From: Oscarella lobularis
Taxonomy: Eukaryota; Porifera; Homoscleromorpha; Homosclerophorida; Oscarellidae
Direction of reading: 5' to 3'
DNA: 64,000 nucleotides
NCBI RefSeq assembly: GCF_947507565.1
Contig: NC_089187.1
Span: forward strand, 1,860,001-1,924,000
Below, in pieces: positions 12,491-24,698 of this stretch. Under the pieces are notes generated by a model. The model saw only the letters and a program-made list of their open reading frames with translations. It was not told the origin of the DNA and did not search any database. How positions within the stretch are numbered: the stretch's first letter is position 1; every line of letters starts with the position of its first letter. A program made the position numbers and the translations under genes.

Positions 12491-13239
12491 CGTGCGTAAG
12501 GTTTTTGTCGGTGAAAGCATAGATAGCACGTACCGGTCCGGTTTAGATGGTCTTCTCAGCTTCGTTCTCTTGTTTTTCTTTGCTTTGTCCGGCGCTTTTT
12601 GTTCGTGAATTTGAGTTTGCTTCTACGTGTAGGACTATCTGTCTCCAAGTCAGCCATAGGGCCACGGATACTGGTATCCGTGACAGAACGAAGCGGACGC
12701 CAGGAACGCAGATAGATGTTTACATCCGGCTGCAACAAATCAAGCCCCGTATAAACATGGCGTTCTTCTCATCCTGCGACGTACACTGCGCGACGTACAC
12801 AGCACTCCCAGTACAAAACTGATATCCACAATCTGACGGGAAAGGTAAGCTCAGCGACTAAAGTCGCACACTGGAATCAAAGAGACCCATTGAGGTGTAG
12901 TAGGCCTACACAAGTTGCTGCAAGGGGGGAAAAGTCCTTTCTCGGTCCCGCGGCCCAAAGGCTTCTTTCTCCTTTCTGGGCTTCATTCCGCTTCTCAGCT
13001 TTTTTCGGTTTACGACTGCTTACAATCAAAAACCATTGTCTGTGTCTGAAAATTAGTCAGTCGTTCGGGAGCATATGGGCGAGAAGATTTTCTCGAAAGT
13101 AAGCTGTGCTTCGTTCGCTAATGAGATTCGTAGACTGCAGCCACTGGCGTTCTTCCAGTCGCGTGCGAGGTAGCATAGAGAAGATCTCGAGGGCATCTTT
13201 CAAAGGCGCGTCTACTCCTATGAATCTGAAAGTGATTAT
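12491..13239. other. Intergenic between cadherin gene and module copy 3
   Basis: No convincing gene. An open frame at 12547-12822 has no recognisable domain. The stretch holds the GGATAC palindrome at 12663-12682. Confidence 0.4.
12663..12682. repeat. Palindrome related to one at 56576
   Basis: Arms cacggatac / gtatccgtg with a 2-nt centre, perfect. In reverse complement its flanks (cgttct...ggatac..agtatcc.tgg) resemble the flanks of the palindrome at 56576-56593, suggesting a shared small mobile or regulatory element. Confidence 0.5.
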
Positions 13240-13312
13240 CAGACGTCATTGCTGGCCAGTATAAATGCGAGTGGATTTGGCTCCGATTTGAGATAGCACA
13301 GAAGACGAGAGT
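13240..13312 (+). promoter_or_regulatory. Core promoter, copy 3 of 3
   Basis: TATAAA at 13260-13265, then gtggatttggctccg, then the ATG at 13313. It has the best TATA match of the three copies. Confidence 0.5.
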
Positions 13313-14093
13313 ATGAGAATTGTTGTCAACTTGCTCGGTGTCCTGCTGCTATCACATGCTGAATGTTGGCTTTCGGGAAGTCGTCGTCGGCGAGTATTTT
13401 CTATAATGAGTCGAATTCGAATTGTGCCTCCGTGCTACAGAGTAAATTGTCAGGTACGAGCGTACACTTTCTGCCTGCTGCTTTACCTGGCGGTCTTTCA
13501 TCCCTTTGATCAGGTCTCTTGGTGGAGTTCTTGGTGGGGATCCAAGTGCGGCTTTGGCAGGCAGTATCGATATCGTTCTGTATTGATTTCAGCGAGATGT
13601 GGAGGCTCATCTTGTCCTTCTACGTCGGTTGGTACACGGCTTGTTAAAACTTACGAATTGTATTGTTATGGTTTAGACCAGCAGATTCTGCAGTAACTAT
13701 TCTGCCCACGGTTGCTATTCGTTCTCTGGTAAGTGCAGAAATGGGTACTTACTGAGCTGGAACGGGAAGGATTGTCAACCTCAGAGCTGTGGATGGCCGT
13801 CAACGAGTTACTGTCCCTTTTCCGAGACGTATGGTTCAACGTGCAAGTACCCGACATTCACGTGCAATTCCGGCAGAACTTATGGTCAATATTGCATGGT
13901 CAATATTGCTCCGTCTCGTGTCCGAGACGCTCTCGCAAGTGGCAGCTCTTCGATCACTTGCTATTCGTTTGGTTTGGGGTCGTCGCACGGCACAAGTTGG
14001 GGCAAACGAATCAACAAGCCTCCGACTGCCGTACGACAACGTAAGTTCGCTGTCTACTGCGTTTTTAAACCGTTTTCTTTCTTCGCAGATTAG
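13313..14093 (+). CDS. Short secreted TSP1-EGF-CCP protein (duplicate of cadherin-gene N-terminus)
   Basis: Exons 13313-13453, 13514-13627, 13677-14040 and a terminal 14089-14093 (TAG), giving 207 residues; phases close. Exon order and boundaries match the first three exons of the cadherin gene. Signal peptide (M-R-I-V-V-N-L-L-G-V-L-L-L), an Arg-rich linker, a TSP1 repeat (W-W-S-S-W-W ... C-G-G-S-S-C-P-S-T-S), an EGF-like segment and a CCP-like segment in which the last cysteine of the copy-2 counterpart is absent (S-W-G-K for I-W-C-Y). The cadherin exons were not copied, and the acceptor that starts the cadherin part in copy 2 here leads straight to a stop. It may be a functional short paralogue or a young duplicate in decay. 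If the last intron is not spliced, the frame still stops before 14100. Confidence 0.6.
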
Positions 14094-14116
14094 TATGTCT
14101 CCTAGTTAGGTCTCGA

Positions 14117-14310
14117 CTGGGTTCAAGTGATTTAAAAGCAGAATATACAACATCCAAATCAAAGTACAAATAATTTAATCTTGTTATCTAAATAAAGGAG
14201 TGGTCTCTAGGTCTGAGTCTCGCGCATCTTTGACTCTAACTCGTAGGACGATAAGTTTGAAAAGGGTGGCGATTCAAATGAAGACACTAACTATAGAGCT
14301 CTTTCAGGAT
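14117..14310. repeat. Dispersed repeat, copy 1
   Basis: Shares long segments with 56937-57140, including 'actgggttcaagt', 'acaacatccaaatcaa' and 'ctaggtctgagtctcgcgca'. An aataaagga/attaaagga box sits at the same place in both. The copies are diverged by substitutions and small indels and sit in unrelated surroundings, as expected for a transposon-derived piece such as an LTR or SINE-like tail. Confidence 0.65.
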
Positions 14311-14435
14311 CCTTCGGGTCCTACACTGTACGGATAGACGTTTCTCTCAAGATTTTTCGTTGAAGAAGATGTGAGTGAAGAGGTTGACCACGGTCCCAAC
14401 GTCCTCGGCAAGGACGGGTTGGTCCAAGAGATCAC

Positions 14436-14469
14436 GGAGTTTGTAACTTAATTATAAGTTGCAAACTCC
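14436..14469. repeat. Inverted repeat, 15-bp arms
   Basis: Arms at 14436-14450 and 14455-14469 with one mismatch and a 4-nt loop. No T-run follows on either strand, and nothing links it to a gene. Confidence 0.5.
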
Positions 14470-14780
14470 TAAAAGGCCATAGTATGCCTCTTGTGGTATG
14501 AGGCAATATCGTCTAAACGGCCACCTCTCCTGGGCACGAGCAGAAAAACTGCCCACACTATGGCGTGCATCTTTGGATAGAGGCTACTCTCCTCTATTAG
14601 TAGTCTCTGTCGGAGAATGGTGCCTAAATCAAAACGTGCCTGCATGCGTCTACAAAGGACGGTAGCAGGCACACATCAGCTGCGGGGATTGCAGTCTCAA
14701 TACCATCCAAGTCGCTCAGGATTTATGTGGTAAGCAGATTTTATTGCCTCTCATTTAGCTAAGTGTGTCGTTTTAGGAAT

Positions 14781-15052
14781 GGGGTCCTGAGCATGACCCC
14801 TTCGTGAAAAACTGCTCCGCCGGGGTCCTGGGCAAGACCCCGTCATCAAAAACTGCCTCGCAGGGGTCCTAGGCATGACCCCGTCAAAACTGCCTGTGCA
14901 TGAAACGCGACTGGACACTGTTAATTTTTTTCAATTTATTAAATAAAGGAACCGTCCCCTCCCTTATCTACGAGCAGTTTTTTGATGACGGGGTCGTGCT
15001 CAGGACCCCGGTTGAGGAGCAGTTTTTGGTCACAGGGTCATGCTCAGGACCC
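14781..15052. repeat. Palindromic GGGGTC...GACCCC units around a foldback
   Basis: Five imperfectly palindromic 19-20-bp units (GGGGTCCTGAGCATGACCCC and variants) at 14781, 14822, 14863, 14990 and 15034. The first three are in one orientation, 41 bp apart, each followed by 'aaaactgc'. The last two are inverted and each is preceded by 'gagcagttttt'. This looks like a foldback or MITE-type element with subterminal repeats; no transposase is inside. Confidence 0.6.
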
Positions 15053-15599
15053 TACTCCTAGAAGACGAACGTTAATAACAACAAAAATCACAGCTTTCTG
15101 ACATAGTTACCTGCTGCTTTTACTTGTCGCCGGCATGTCTGCTTTTATAGCACCGTCTCTTGCGCTATAGCGCCGTCTGTTACGTTGCAAGAGCACATGG
15201 CGTAGGACGGCAACACGACAGCGTATGAGAAACGTGGGGAGATGACAGCACGTACTAGCACCTGATGCAAAGGTGCACCATGCAAATCCCTAACTACGCT
15301 ACAAAAAATTATAGATGCATAAAAGTTGCTTCTTTCTGGGTTTTCCACTTAATTAACAATCGACACTGCAAGAAAGAGCTGTGCTATACGAGAAAACAAA
15401 CTTTACAGTTGACAATTTATATGGTTATTTTGACTTTCCAAATGATCTTCCAGCTGGGTCAGCTCCTTCAGAAGAAATAACTCAAGAAAAAAAAAGAATC
15501 ACAATAAATCATTGAGAAATCGCACATTTACCTTTGGAATGATGTACCTGATGGATCTATTGACCCTGAAACCCAGCGCAAAACCAAAGACGTCATTAA
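15053..15599. other. Intergenic, no gene seen
   Basis: AT-rich sequence with scattered stops. Short open frames show no domain signature. Confidence 0.4.
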
Positions 15600-15715
15600 A
15601 TAAAATAGATTAGCCAGAAACCCACTCTGCATTTACCATTGACCTAAATCATCGATTAGCTGCGTGAGAAATGGCACTAAATTACCTTGAAATCCATTGA
15701 CCTAAAACTGGTGGA
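15600..15715. repeat. Two degenerate monomers related to the satellite at 58.7-59.4 kb
   Basis: Contains 'ccattgacctaaa' twice and 'ctaaattacc.tgaaatccattgacctaaa', the conserved core of the satellite array far to the right. Confidence 0.5.
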
Positions 15716-16060
15716 AGCAGACACTTCGCGTGACACCTGAGGTACTTGATGCACTTCTTGACGACGTCGTCAAACCGAAGGAAATGAGCGCTCGCGTACA
15801 GTCGTTTGACGTCGTGGATCTCATTGGACCTTTCCCGTGTACGGGTAGTCGATCAACGTCGTCACAGACACGGCGTCGACGTTGTTTCTGGTCTGCGTAG
15901 TCTCCAAGAAGCATCGTTCGGAAATAGCCGCTCATCGATGACCGGACAATGCGATGAGCGTGAAATCGGCGTCCGTCGACGACGTCGCAGAGATCGCTTG
16001 ACTGTCGAAACGATTGGAGACCCGAAAGAAGAAGCGACGGACGTTATTCCATAGAGAAAA
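15716..16060 (+). mobile_element. Decayed retroelement integrase fragment (Ty3/gypsy-like)
   Basis: In one frame 15747-15845 gives a segment ending ...F-D-V-V-D-L-I-G-P-F-P-C-T-G-S, matching the conserved (V/I)-D-L-I-G-P-x-P start of retroviral-type integrase cores. After a frame change near 15847 the text resumes with I-N-V-V-T-D-T-A-S-T-L-F-L-V, equivalent to the next core strand, then stops near 15935. No reverse transcriptase or complete catalytic triad is seen, so this is a dead fragment. It lies directly beside the satellite-like monomers. Confidence 0.45.
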
Positions 16061-16383
16061 TCGCCATTTGAGCGAGGACGTTCACGACTCACGTGGCAAG
16101 CAACGTGCCGGACCCGGATGAGAGGGTGTATTGCGTACGGTTGCGTACCTTTGTACGGACCCAATTTTTAAAATCCTTATCTTTCATCATGAAGATAGAA
16201 ATAAGAAAGTGCTTCGCCGTTTGAAGTTCCTTTATGACGCTCATTATTGATTTTTCTAAATGGTAAAAGCATGAGAAAAAGGAAACATGTAAAGACAGCA
16301 CTTTTAGGAGAACACTGGCGTATGGAAAAGGACGCCGAATGACTACTCTTGTCAGTGGGCGCACACTGACCATGCATCCCATC

Positions 16384-19300
16384 CTAAGACTCAAACAAAA
16401 CACAGCTCGAAGGAACATGCCCAAACTCATAAACCCGCTTTCCATCAGAAACTCCAACGACCGTCAATCCCGCACCGTTCGTCGCCCTCACCGAAACATA
16501 CACCATTCCAACTGGCATCGTGGCATTGCTTGTCGCTGATTCTTTCAGACCAACAGAATCAAAAGGAAGAACGTCATCAGATCCAGCTACCGTTCCAACA
16601 CCCCACTCATACTCAACAATGCCCGACTCGACGTCTGAAAAATGAGACCAGGTAGCAATGGTAGTAGCGTTGTCTGATCTGCAGGAAGACTTGCCGTCAG
16701 AGCTGTCAATAACCGTACCGGCAACGGGCTTCGTTAGGTCAATTTTGACGCCGTCGGACGACGCAGTTGCGTTTAGACCAGCTCGATTCTGCGCGGTGAC
16801 AGTACAGAAGTAATATTCTTTGTCTACCAATTCAAGCCCAGAGAAAGTCCATAGCGACACATCGGAGGAGAGCCCCTCTGCTACTGCCATGTCGCACGTG
16901 CCCTTCATCTTGCCCAAACACACAGTATACGTACTAATTCCGCTCTCCTTGTCAGTAAATGCCTCCCAACTGCAGTTGATCACGTGCAAATTGCTCCTAT
17001 ACTGCATGCGAAGAGATTGCGCGTTGCCACTGTAAACCCGGCCGGCGACAGGTGGCGTTACATCGACGAGAACCCCGTCTGAAGAAAGAATGCCTTGAAG
17101 TCCGGCTTCGTTGTAGCACGAGAGCGTGGAATAATAACGCACACCGCTGCTCAGCACGCAGTCGTCGCATTGACCGCTTCCCGCACCGACAGCGACCGCG
17201 CGCGGCGATAGAACGCTCGAGCCGTTCGGCTCCCTACCGACATACCAAAAGCATTCGACAATTTTCGTCTCGGGATCGCTCATTTCGCCCCACGAGGACT
17301 CAAAACCGCTCGCTGACGTCACATAATCGACGTCGTCGGTCATACTGCCGTCATTAACGAAGGAACCAATCGGCGCCGTCAAGTCGTACACCGTCGCCGG
17401 AGAACTGCCGTGCGTCTGTAAACCGGCACCGTTCGTCGCACGCACAACAATTTCGTACCATTGGCCCCTTGTTAAATTCACCGTTGCGGTGAAAGACGTT
17501 TCGGTTCCCACAAATACAAAGAGTTTGTCGGCGTACGTTTCGGACGACTCGACGAGAGACCAACTGTAGAACGCGATTCGGCTCTCGGCGTCGTTGAATC
17601 CCGACCAAGTTCCCGATATATTAACCAGCAATCGCACCTCGCTCAAAATTGCCATAGCAACGCGGCCGACCGTGGGAGGAGTCGCGTCGACCGTGAAGCC
17701 GTCGGATTCCTTTGCGGCCGAAAGTCCGCCGCCCGATACGCAGACGAATCGAGTGCGATAAGCGTGCGCGTGAGTCCACGGCAAATGGTCTCCGGAAACG
17801 CTTGCATAAGGAATCGCGTTCATATTCCATAAAACAGTCCCGCCGCTTTTTTCCAGCACCGATGCGTTGCAGTACTTGATGGAAGTCTCGGGATCGTGGA
17901 CACCGACCCACGTAGCTGCAAACGTTTCGTCGAATTCATAGTAGTCTTTGTCGCCATTTAGCCCATCCTGCACGGGCCCAGAAGACACGGGCGGCGTCAC
18001 ATCAATGAGAAACGGACTCGACTGTCGACTACTGAACGTTTGAAAATTGTCCGAAGACGCGTGCAGTGCGACGTAGTAGTAAGCACCTTGGATGAGCTCG
18101 CAGTCATCGCAGAGCGCCTCTCTCGCTATACCGACGTCGGTAAAGTCAAGTATCTGGCTTCCATCGGGAACGGTTCCAATGCTATATCTGTAGCGGTATC
18201 CAAGTCGAGTCGACTCGTCGTTGAGTCCGCATCGCCAATTCCACCGGGTACGAATTGTCGTATTCGAGGGGACTGAGAGCTCTATATCGCAGCAATAGTT
18301 GAAATCGAGCGAGGATTGAGGATGACTGAAGTTGAAAATGTCGACGACGGACGGCGATTGGAGACCCACTGCACTGCGAGCGCTCGCTGAGACGTCATAC
18401 ACGTTTCCAATTACCCCTACTGCCTTCGAAGCATGATAGGTATACTGAGTGTCCGATGCTGAAGTGGAAACGCTATCGTTAAAGAACGCGGTGCTGAAGC
18501 GCAGCGTCATCGTCGTCAGCACCGAGTCAGGATCATAAAAATTGTCCCATCTGATCGTTATGGAAAGGGCGTCGTAGTAGAGCAAATAAATGGCACCTGG
18601 AATGGGAGGAGAAGCGTCGACGGCTATGATCGGCGACGCACTCGACAGGCCGGCTCGATCTGTGCAATTGATCGACAACGTCAGAACGTCGGCTTCGGGA
18701 AGACTCGTTCTCTCGACGAAGACGACTTGGTTGCTGCTGTTTTGCAGCTGATTCTGGGTCAACGTGCCTTCACTGCCTACTGCTACAAGAACGCACTGCG
18801 GCGGTCCGCTTTCGTAGTCGTCGCCGCCCGTCCACGTGAACTGGAGCCAATCGTTCGTCAACCATTTGGGATCGGACAAAACTCCCGAATTTGGTTCCGT
18901 TAGATCGACGACGAAACCGTCTGAAGCATTGCTCATCTTTAGTCCTGCTCCGTTTACAGCTATGACCGTTATATAGTATCTCATGCCAGCGAGGAAAACG
19001 CATTGCTGGCAGCTGTACAAAGTCGAGTCCGGCGGAAGGTTCAACACCGAAGCGACTTCGCAGCCGCCTGCGTACGTTCCAAGAAACCACTTGTACTGGA
19101 CTATGCCACTTTCGGGATCGCTGAAGTCCGACCAGTGGGAATCAATGCCAATCGTAGAATCGTGCCAATCAATGTCGCCTTCAGCGCCGTCGTAAACTTG
19201 ACCGCCGTCGGGCGGAGACATGTCAATAATCAGACCGTCAGACGACGCACTGGCCCACTGACGGGCACCGTTAACACACTGAACAGTGACGATATACGAG

Positions 19301-22300
19301 ATATCAGTTCTTAGAGATAGCCCAGTTGCAACGGCTTTTTCATTCAGATAAACACTCTGAAAGTTCTGCACTTGTTCATGATTCTTCTCGGTTCCGATCG
19401 CCCAGGCGCATCTGTCAACAAAACTCTCCGCATCTCGGAAATCTTTCCATGTCGCTTCCAGCTTGCTTGAAGAAGACTGATACTGTAACGTCGCTACAGT
19501 GCCTGCAATGGGCGGAGTGTCGTCAAATACGACACCATCAGAAGATCCAACTGTTGTCAAGTCAACGCCGTTCGTGCATTTGACGAGTGAGTAAAACGTC
19601 CTGCCGAACTCCAAAGCCACGTGGACAAACTCGTACTCAGTTACATTAGGCGACACCTCGACAAAAGGCACTTTGTCGTCGACAACGCGGCTGGTGCCGA
19701 TTCCGACGAAGCACCGCGTCACCCCGCTTTCGCCGTCGACAAACGCGTCCCAATTCGCCGCGATCGTTATCTCGTTTCTCTCGTAGTCAATATCCTTACC
19801 AGCTTCCGATCCGTCTCGGACGCTTCCGGCAACAGGCGGACTATCGTCGTATAGAACGCCGTCGGAGCACGCCTTTGACGTCAGTCCGGCGGCATTCAAC
19901 GCCGCGACAGCAACGTAATAGGTGATACCCGAAACGAATTCAACTTGACGAGTCGCCGTTTTTTGTAGACCAACGTTCGTATAGGTGTGGACTTCGGCGC
20001 CGCAAAGAGTCGTACCAACGGCCCATTTATAATAACGAACGAATGTCTCTGTCTCAACGAAATCGTCCCACCGTGCTTCAATAATCGTTTCGTCAGAAAA
20101 GCGAAATTGAACCGACGTCGCCGGAACAATTGGCGGCGTGACGTCAACAACCACGCCGTAAGAGGACCTCGTGTCTAGTTCTTCACCAGAAGAATCAAAA
20201 AATTTCACGAGAGCGTAGTACGGAATGCCCGTGTCGAGAAAGACGTTTGCTCCGTGTGAAACATTCGCTCCAACACCAACAAAGTCCATGACATCAGAAC
20301 TCTCATACGACGTTCCGATTCCCATAGCAAAGTGACCGACGTCAACCGACGCCGGATATTTGTACCAGTAAGCGGACAGATGCGTTTCGTTCGCCTGATA
20401 GTAAATAGGAGGCGGAACAAAGCCAATTTCGACACCGGTGTCATCAATCGGCGGCGGATCGTCAATAAGGATGCCGTCCGTGTGAACGCACGTCTTCAAA
20501 CGAGCGCCGTTTGTCGCGCAAACTTTTGAAAAATAGACAAGACCGACAACGAGATCGAGATTGTCAAATGTGTAAGCCGTCGTCACGTTACCCACGGGCG
20601 TCATAGGAACGACGTCGCAATCGTTCGGCACCGTGCCGAGACCGACTTGGAGCTCGAGTATGTATGATTCGGCGTCGGTAATCAACGACCACGTGAACGT
20701 AATCGATGTGCTGTCAGTCTGCGAGTCGATGTCGGTTGTCGGACTCGTGCCGTCCATCGCGGCGACTTCGTCCGGCGGCGTGTGATCGACAAGAATACCA
20801 TTGCTATGGGCATCGATTGTCATCCCGGCTCTATTTGTGGCGCGCACCGTGACGCAGTAGACGGTGTTCTGAACGAGCGTGACGTTGCCAACCGCCTCGG
20901 TTTGCCCATCGGGAATATTGCGAAAACCGGGCAGAAGAAAGAAGCCGTCGCACGCCTCGTCGTAATTCCAAGCGTACGACGCAATGCCGCTTTCGGCGTC
21001 GCCAAAGTTGTGCCAGCGAAAGCGCAGGACGTCGACGCTCGACGTGTAGGAAACGTCGTCGTCAACGCCGCAGAAATCGGGACACAAGTCGATAACAGTT
21101 CCGGCAAACGGTGCCGTAGAGTCCGCCGTAATTCCGTCCGATTTCACCATCGTCGTAAGCCCCGAGAAGCTCGTACATTGAACGGCAGCGACGTACAAGT
21201 CGCCGACGCTCAGCTGCATGGTGAGAACGTGAGTTGCGTTGTAGGGCGGTATATCCTTCCAGTCGCCGTCGTTCAATGACCAACTACAAACGTCGAGCCC
21301 GCTGGCCGCCGAAAAGACCTTCCACTTCGTTTTGATTCCGTCCAACGACGTCTGAAAGTCAGAGTCGGTGTTTACGTCGGCTAACTTCTCTTCGTAACGT
21401 ATGTCTTTGATTTCGGTCGGCGTCGGAGGAAAGGCGTCGATTAGGACCCCGTCTGACGACGAGAGGGAGAATAGTCCCGCTTTGTTGTAGCACTTGACGA
21501 CGGAATAGTAACGCGTTCCCGTATAAAGAACGAGGTTCGTTACGGTCGTTTCGCCTTCGGTCGGAACGACTTCGAACGGCGAGACAATTTGCTCGTCTGC
21601 AAAGCCAAAATTTTTGAAAACTGCCAACTGGCAATAATCGAGCGCACTCTGCTCGTCTTTTATGCCAGACCACCTGGAATGAAGAGACGCATTGTCAGCC
21701 TGGAAGTCCGCTTCAGGATCGGACGTGCCGTCGAGCACCGTTCCGACCGTAGGCGAACTATAGTCGACCAGAACAGCGTTGGAGGAAAGCGTCACAACGG
21801 CTCCAGCACCGTTGGTCACTTGAAGAACAACAGTGTAGTAATACCCCGATATCAAAACGTCATCGTCGAGGATTTCGTTGTCTTCGTAGACGTCCAGTTC
21901 AATGTCCATGAAGCACGAAAGAGAATCGGAACAGGTGTAGACGCGATCGTCGTTGCACGTCGTGTCCGTCGACTCGGTAACCTTTCGAACGCAAACGCGA
22001 TACTTCGTCTCCAATATACCGCTTTCGGGATCTTGACAGTCGCTAAGATAAGCAACTATTTGACTCGTCCGATTCACAATATAGTCGATTTGGCTCGGGT
22101 CCGTCGTACTAGCGACGATCGTCAGAGTTCCGGGAACGGGTTCCGTGACGTCGACAGTGACGCCGTCCGACGAACCCGTCGAAACAAGTCCAGCCAAATT
22201 GGACACCTTCAACGTCACATAATACGTCACCCCGTCCACGAGATTCAAACTGTTCACCGTTGCGCTCGACACGTCGGAATAACCGTAGTCGCTAACGTCA

Positions 22301-24698
22301 GTGCCGCCGGCCGTCGTTCCAACGGCCATCTCGTACGAACTCGTATTCATGCCGCTTTCGTCGTCGACTAATGCATCCGGGTCCCAATGCGCCGTAATCG
22401 TCGTCGTACTCGTCTGATAGTCGCGGTCGCCTTCGACGGCACTTCCGTCGTACACGTCCCCCATAAGGGGAGCCGTCACGTCGACCAGAACATTGTTCGA
22501 TTCGTCGACCGAACTTACGTTTCGCACGTTCCTCACATCGACGACAATTCGATAGACCGCGCCGTTGTCGAGCGACAATTGATCGACCGCCTCGACGTCC
22601 AACGTTCCGTCGCTGCCCGCTTCGTCGACCTGCGAATAGACGACGACGTCGTCAGCCGTGCGAACAATCTGCCAGTGAAACGCGACGTCGTCACACGGAA
22701 CGGTGTAGTTCTGAAATCGAATTCGAATTGTACTCGCACTCGTCAGCATCAGATAGCCCTTCCCGTTCGGCGCGTAGACGACGTCGAGATACTCGGACGT
22801 TCCCGTCTTGTAGACGAAAGTCGTCGCGTAGCGCAAGTCGACGCCGCGAACGGGCTTGGGCGAGTTCGCCGGCGTCACCGACGTGCACGCGCCCTCGTCG
22901 ACGCAGTAGCGACACTCGGCGTGATTCCCGCTACAGTACAGGTCCGGATAATCGCATTTGTCCGCGTTTGCGTAGCACTGACGATCGGACGCGTAGTAAA
23001 CGGGTCGACACTCGGTGCCGTCGCAGTACGTCTCCTTGACGCACGGACTCACTTCCGTGCAGGCGGCTTCCGACGAAAAGTCGGTTCCGCTGCAGACCGC
23101 CGATTGAATTTGAAAGTGACAAGCGTCGTCTCTCGTGCACGGATCGCTGTCATTGCACTCCTTGCCGTCGGCGTAGTCGGTCCACGCCGTTCGGCTGTTT
23201 CCCGTGTGACAGAACTGGCACTGATTGGCCGGATTTTCGGCGCCGTCTGCGTAGCACTCGCCGTCGACGAGACAGCCGCACGCGCCGTCGATCACGCATC
23301 CTTCGACTTGACACACATTCGTCCCGTCGCACGATTCGCACGGAAGATTGCAGGAGAGGAGAACGCCTTCGCACAGGCCATCCGTCTGGCAAAAGTCGTT
23401 GTACGTACAAGGGTCGCTGTCGTCGCACTCCACGTTTCGCGAAGTCCAGACAGACTTGGACTTCGAAGAGTCGCATATCTGAATGACCGAGATAAAGTTC
23501 CGGGACATGCAACAGGTAAAATATTCTTCTCACCAGACACTGTGTGTTGCCGGGATTTGAATCCTGGTCCTTGTAGCAGACGTCGTCAATCTGACAGAAG
23601 CCGTCCTTCACTTTGCAGCCGTCGCCGGAGCACTCTTCGCAACTTTCGCAGGTAAACGACGTCCCGACGCACGTGCCATCGCGGCACTGGTCGTCTTTCG
23701 TGCAGAGATCGCCGTCGTCGCACTGCTGCCCGTTCATGTCCGTCCATGCGTCGTTTTGCGAACAGACGTCGCACCACTGCCCCGAAAACAGAGAGGTCAG
23801 TTCTATTTAGTCTTGCTTGTGCCAGACCCCTTTGCCTAGTCTTTGAGATAAAGTCCTCGGAGACCAGGGAAAAGGAAAAGACAGTTAAAGGAGCCCGGCT
23901 AAGTTTATTAAACAATCTGCTTTTGAAATTGCGTGGGAGCAGCTAACCTGGCATTGGTTATCCGGATTCTTTTCGGATGGTGCATGACACAACGAATCGA
24001 TAACGCAATAGCCGCTCTTCAGCGTGCACGTGTAGCCGTCCTGGTTCTGGCACGGCAGGCAGGTGTAGGGCGTTCCAGTGCACCTGGCGTAGTCGCTGTC
24101 AGTGAGATCATCGTGAATCATTTTGCACTTGTCCGAACTATCAGTCGGACTGCCGGAATCGCACTGCACTCCGGCATCGACCGGACCATATTGCCATTTT
24201 GTGTTCCAGCTCTCGCAGCCGCTGTTTACCTAGATGTAGCGAAGACGAAATTCATACAAACGTCATTTTTCTTGTCGTTGTTAAAATCCTTACATAACAC
24301 GAATCAGTCCCTGTCATACCAGATCTCGCATCTTCAATAATGTAAAAATGATAAGGGGGGAATGCGTCCACGCTAGTGACTTGGCAACTTTTCGTGGATA
24401 TGAGCGTATCGTCTGTGAGTGCCGGACACGCGGTTCCGCTTCCGAAATCGAATTGAGTGACCGATCTCTTTCGGAAGTGGCGCTTTTCAAGGTTCCACTG
24501 ATAAGATTGTCCGCGTGTGTAACTGTAACTCCAAGGCGTCCATTCGGTATACTTGCAATCGACTAGACGATGAAATCTCGATTAGTGAATAAATTTGTGC
24601 AATTGACGCAAATTACTTGCACAATTCGAAGCCGCTGCAAAGCGGATTGCGCAGCTAGAAAGGAGCAATAAAAATGGCGCTAGGCAGATTTTTTCCAT
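16384..24698 (-). CDS. Secreted TSP1-like/Cys-rich protein with about 18 FN3-like repeats
   Basis: Five exons on the minus strand: 24698-24617, 24562-24294, 24229-23948, 23776-23534 and 23478-16384 (7,095 nt). All phases close, giving 2,656 residues. It starts with a signal peptide (M-E-K-I-C-L-A-P-F-L-L-L-L), followed by a TSP1-like module (W-T-P-W-S...), then to about residue 500 Cys-rich units of the type C-x-D-x-D-x-C-T-x(2)-D-x-C-x(3)-G-x-C, reminiscent of slime-mould CTDC repeats. The rest is about 18 repeats of roughly 105-115 residues starting V-D-x-T-P-P-x(2)-G-x-V-x-D-G, with a central D-x-E-S-G-I-x(2)-Y-x-W and N-x-A-G-L-x(4)-S-D-G near the end, an Ig/FN3-like pattern. No membrane anchor is present. 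It is likely an extracellular structural protein. It is divergently arranged with the giant gene starting at 26351, whose repeats are of the same kind. Confidence 0.85.

Noticed and set aside
12547-12822. Plus-strand open frame of 91 residues as a missing cadherin membrane anchor
   Set aside because: No hydrophobic stretch long enough for a membrane helix and no phase-consistent splice from the cadherin frame.
20782-23655. Long plus-strand open frames (165, 260 and 422 residues) antisense to the FN3-like gene
   Set aside because: They lie opposite an exon with clear repeats. Arg/Val-rich composition comes from the complementary codons.
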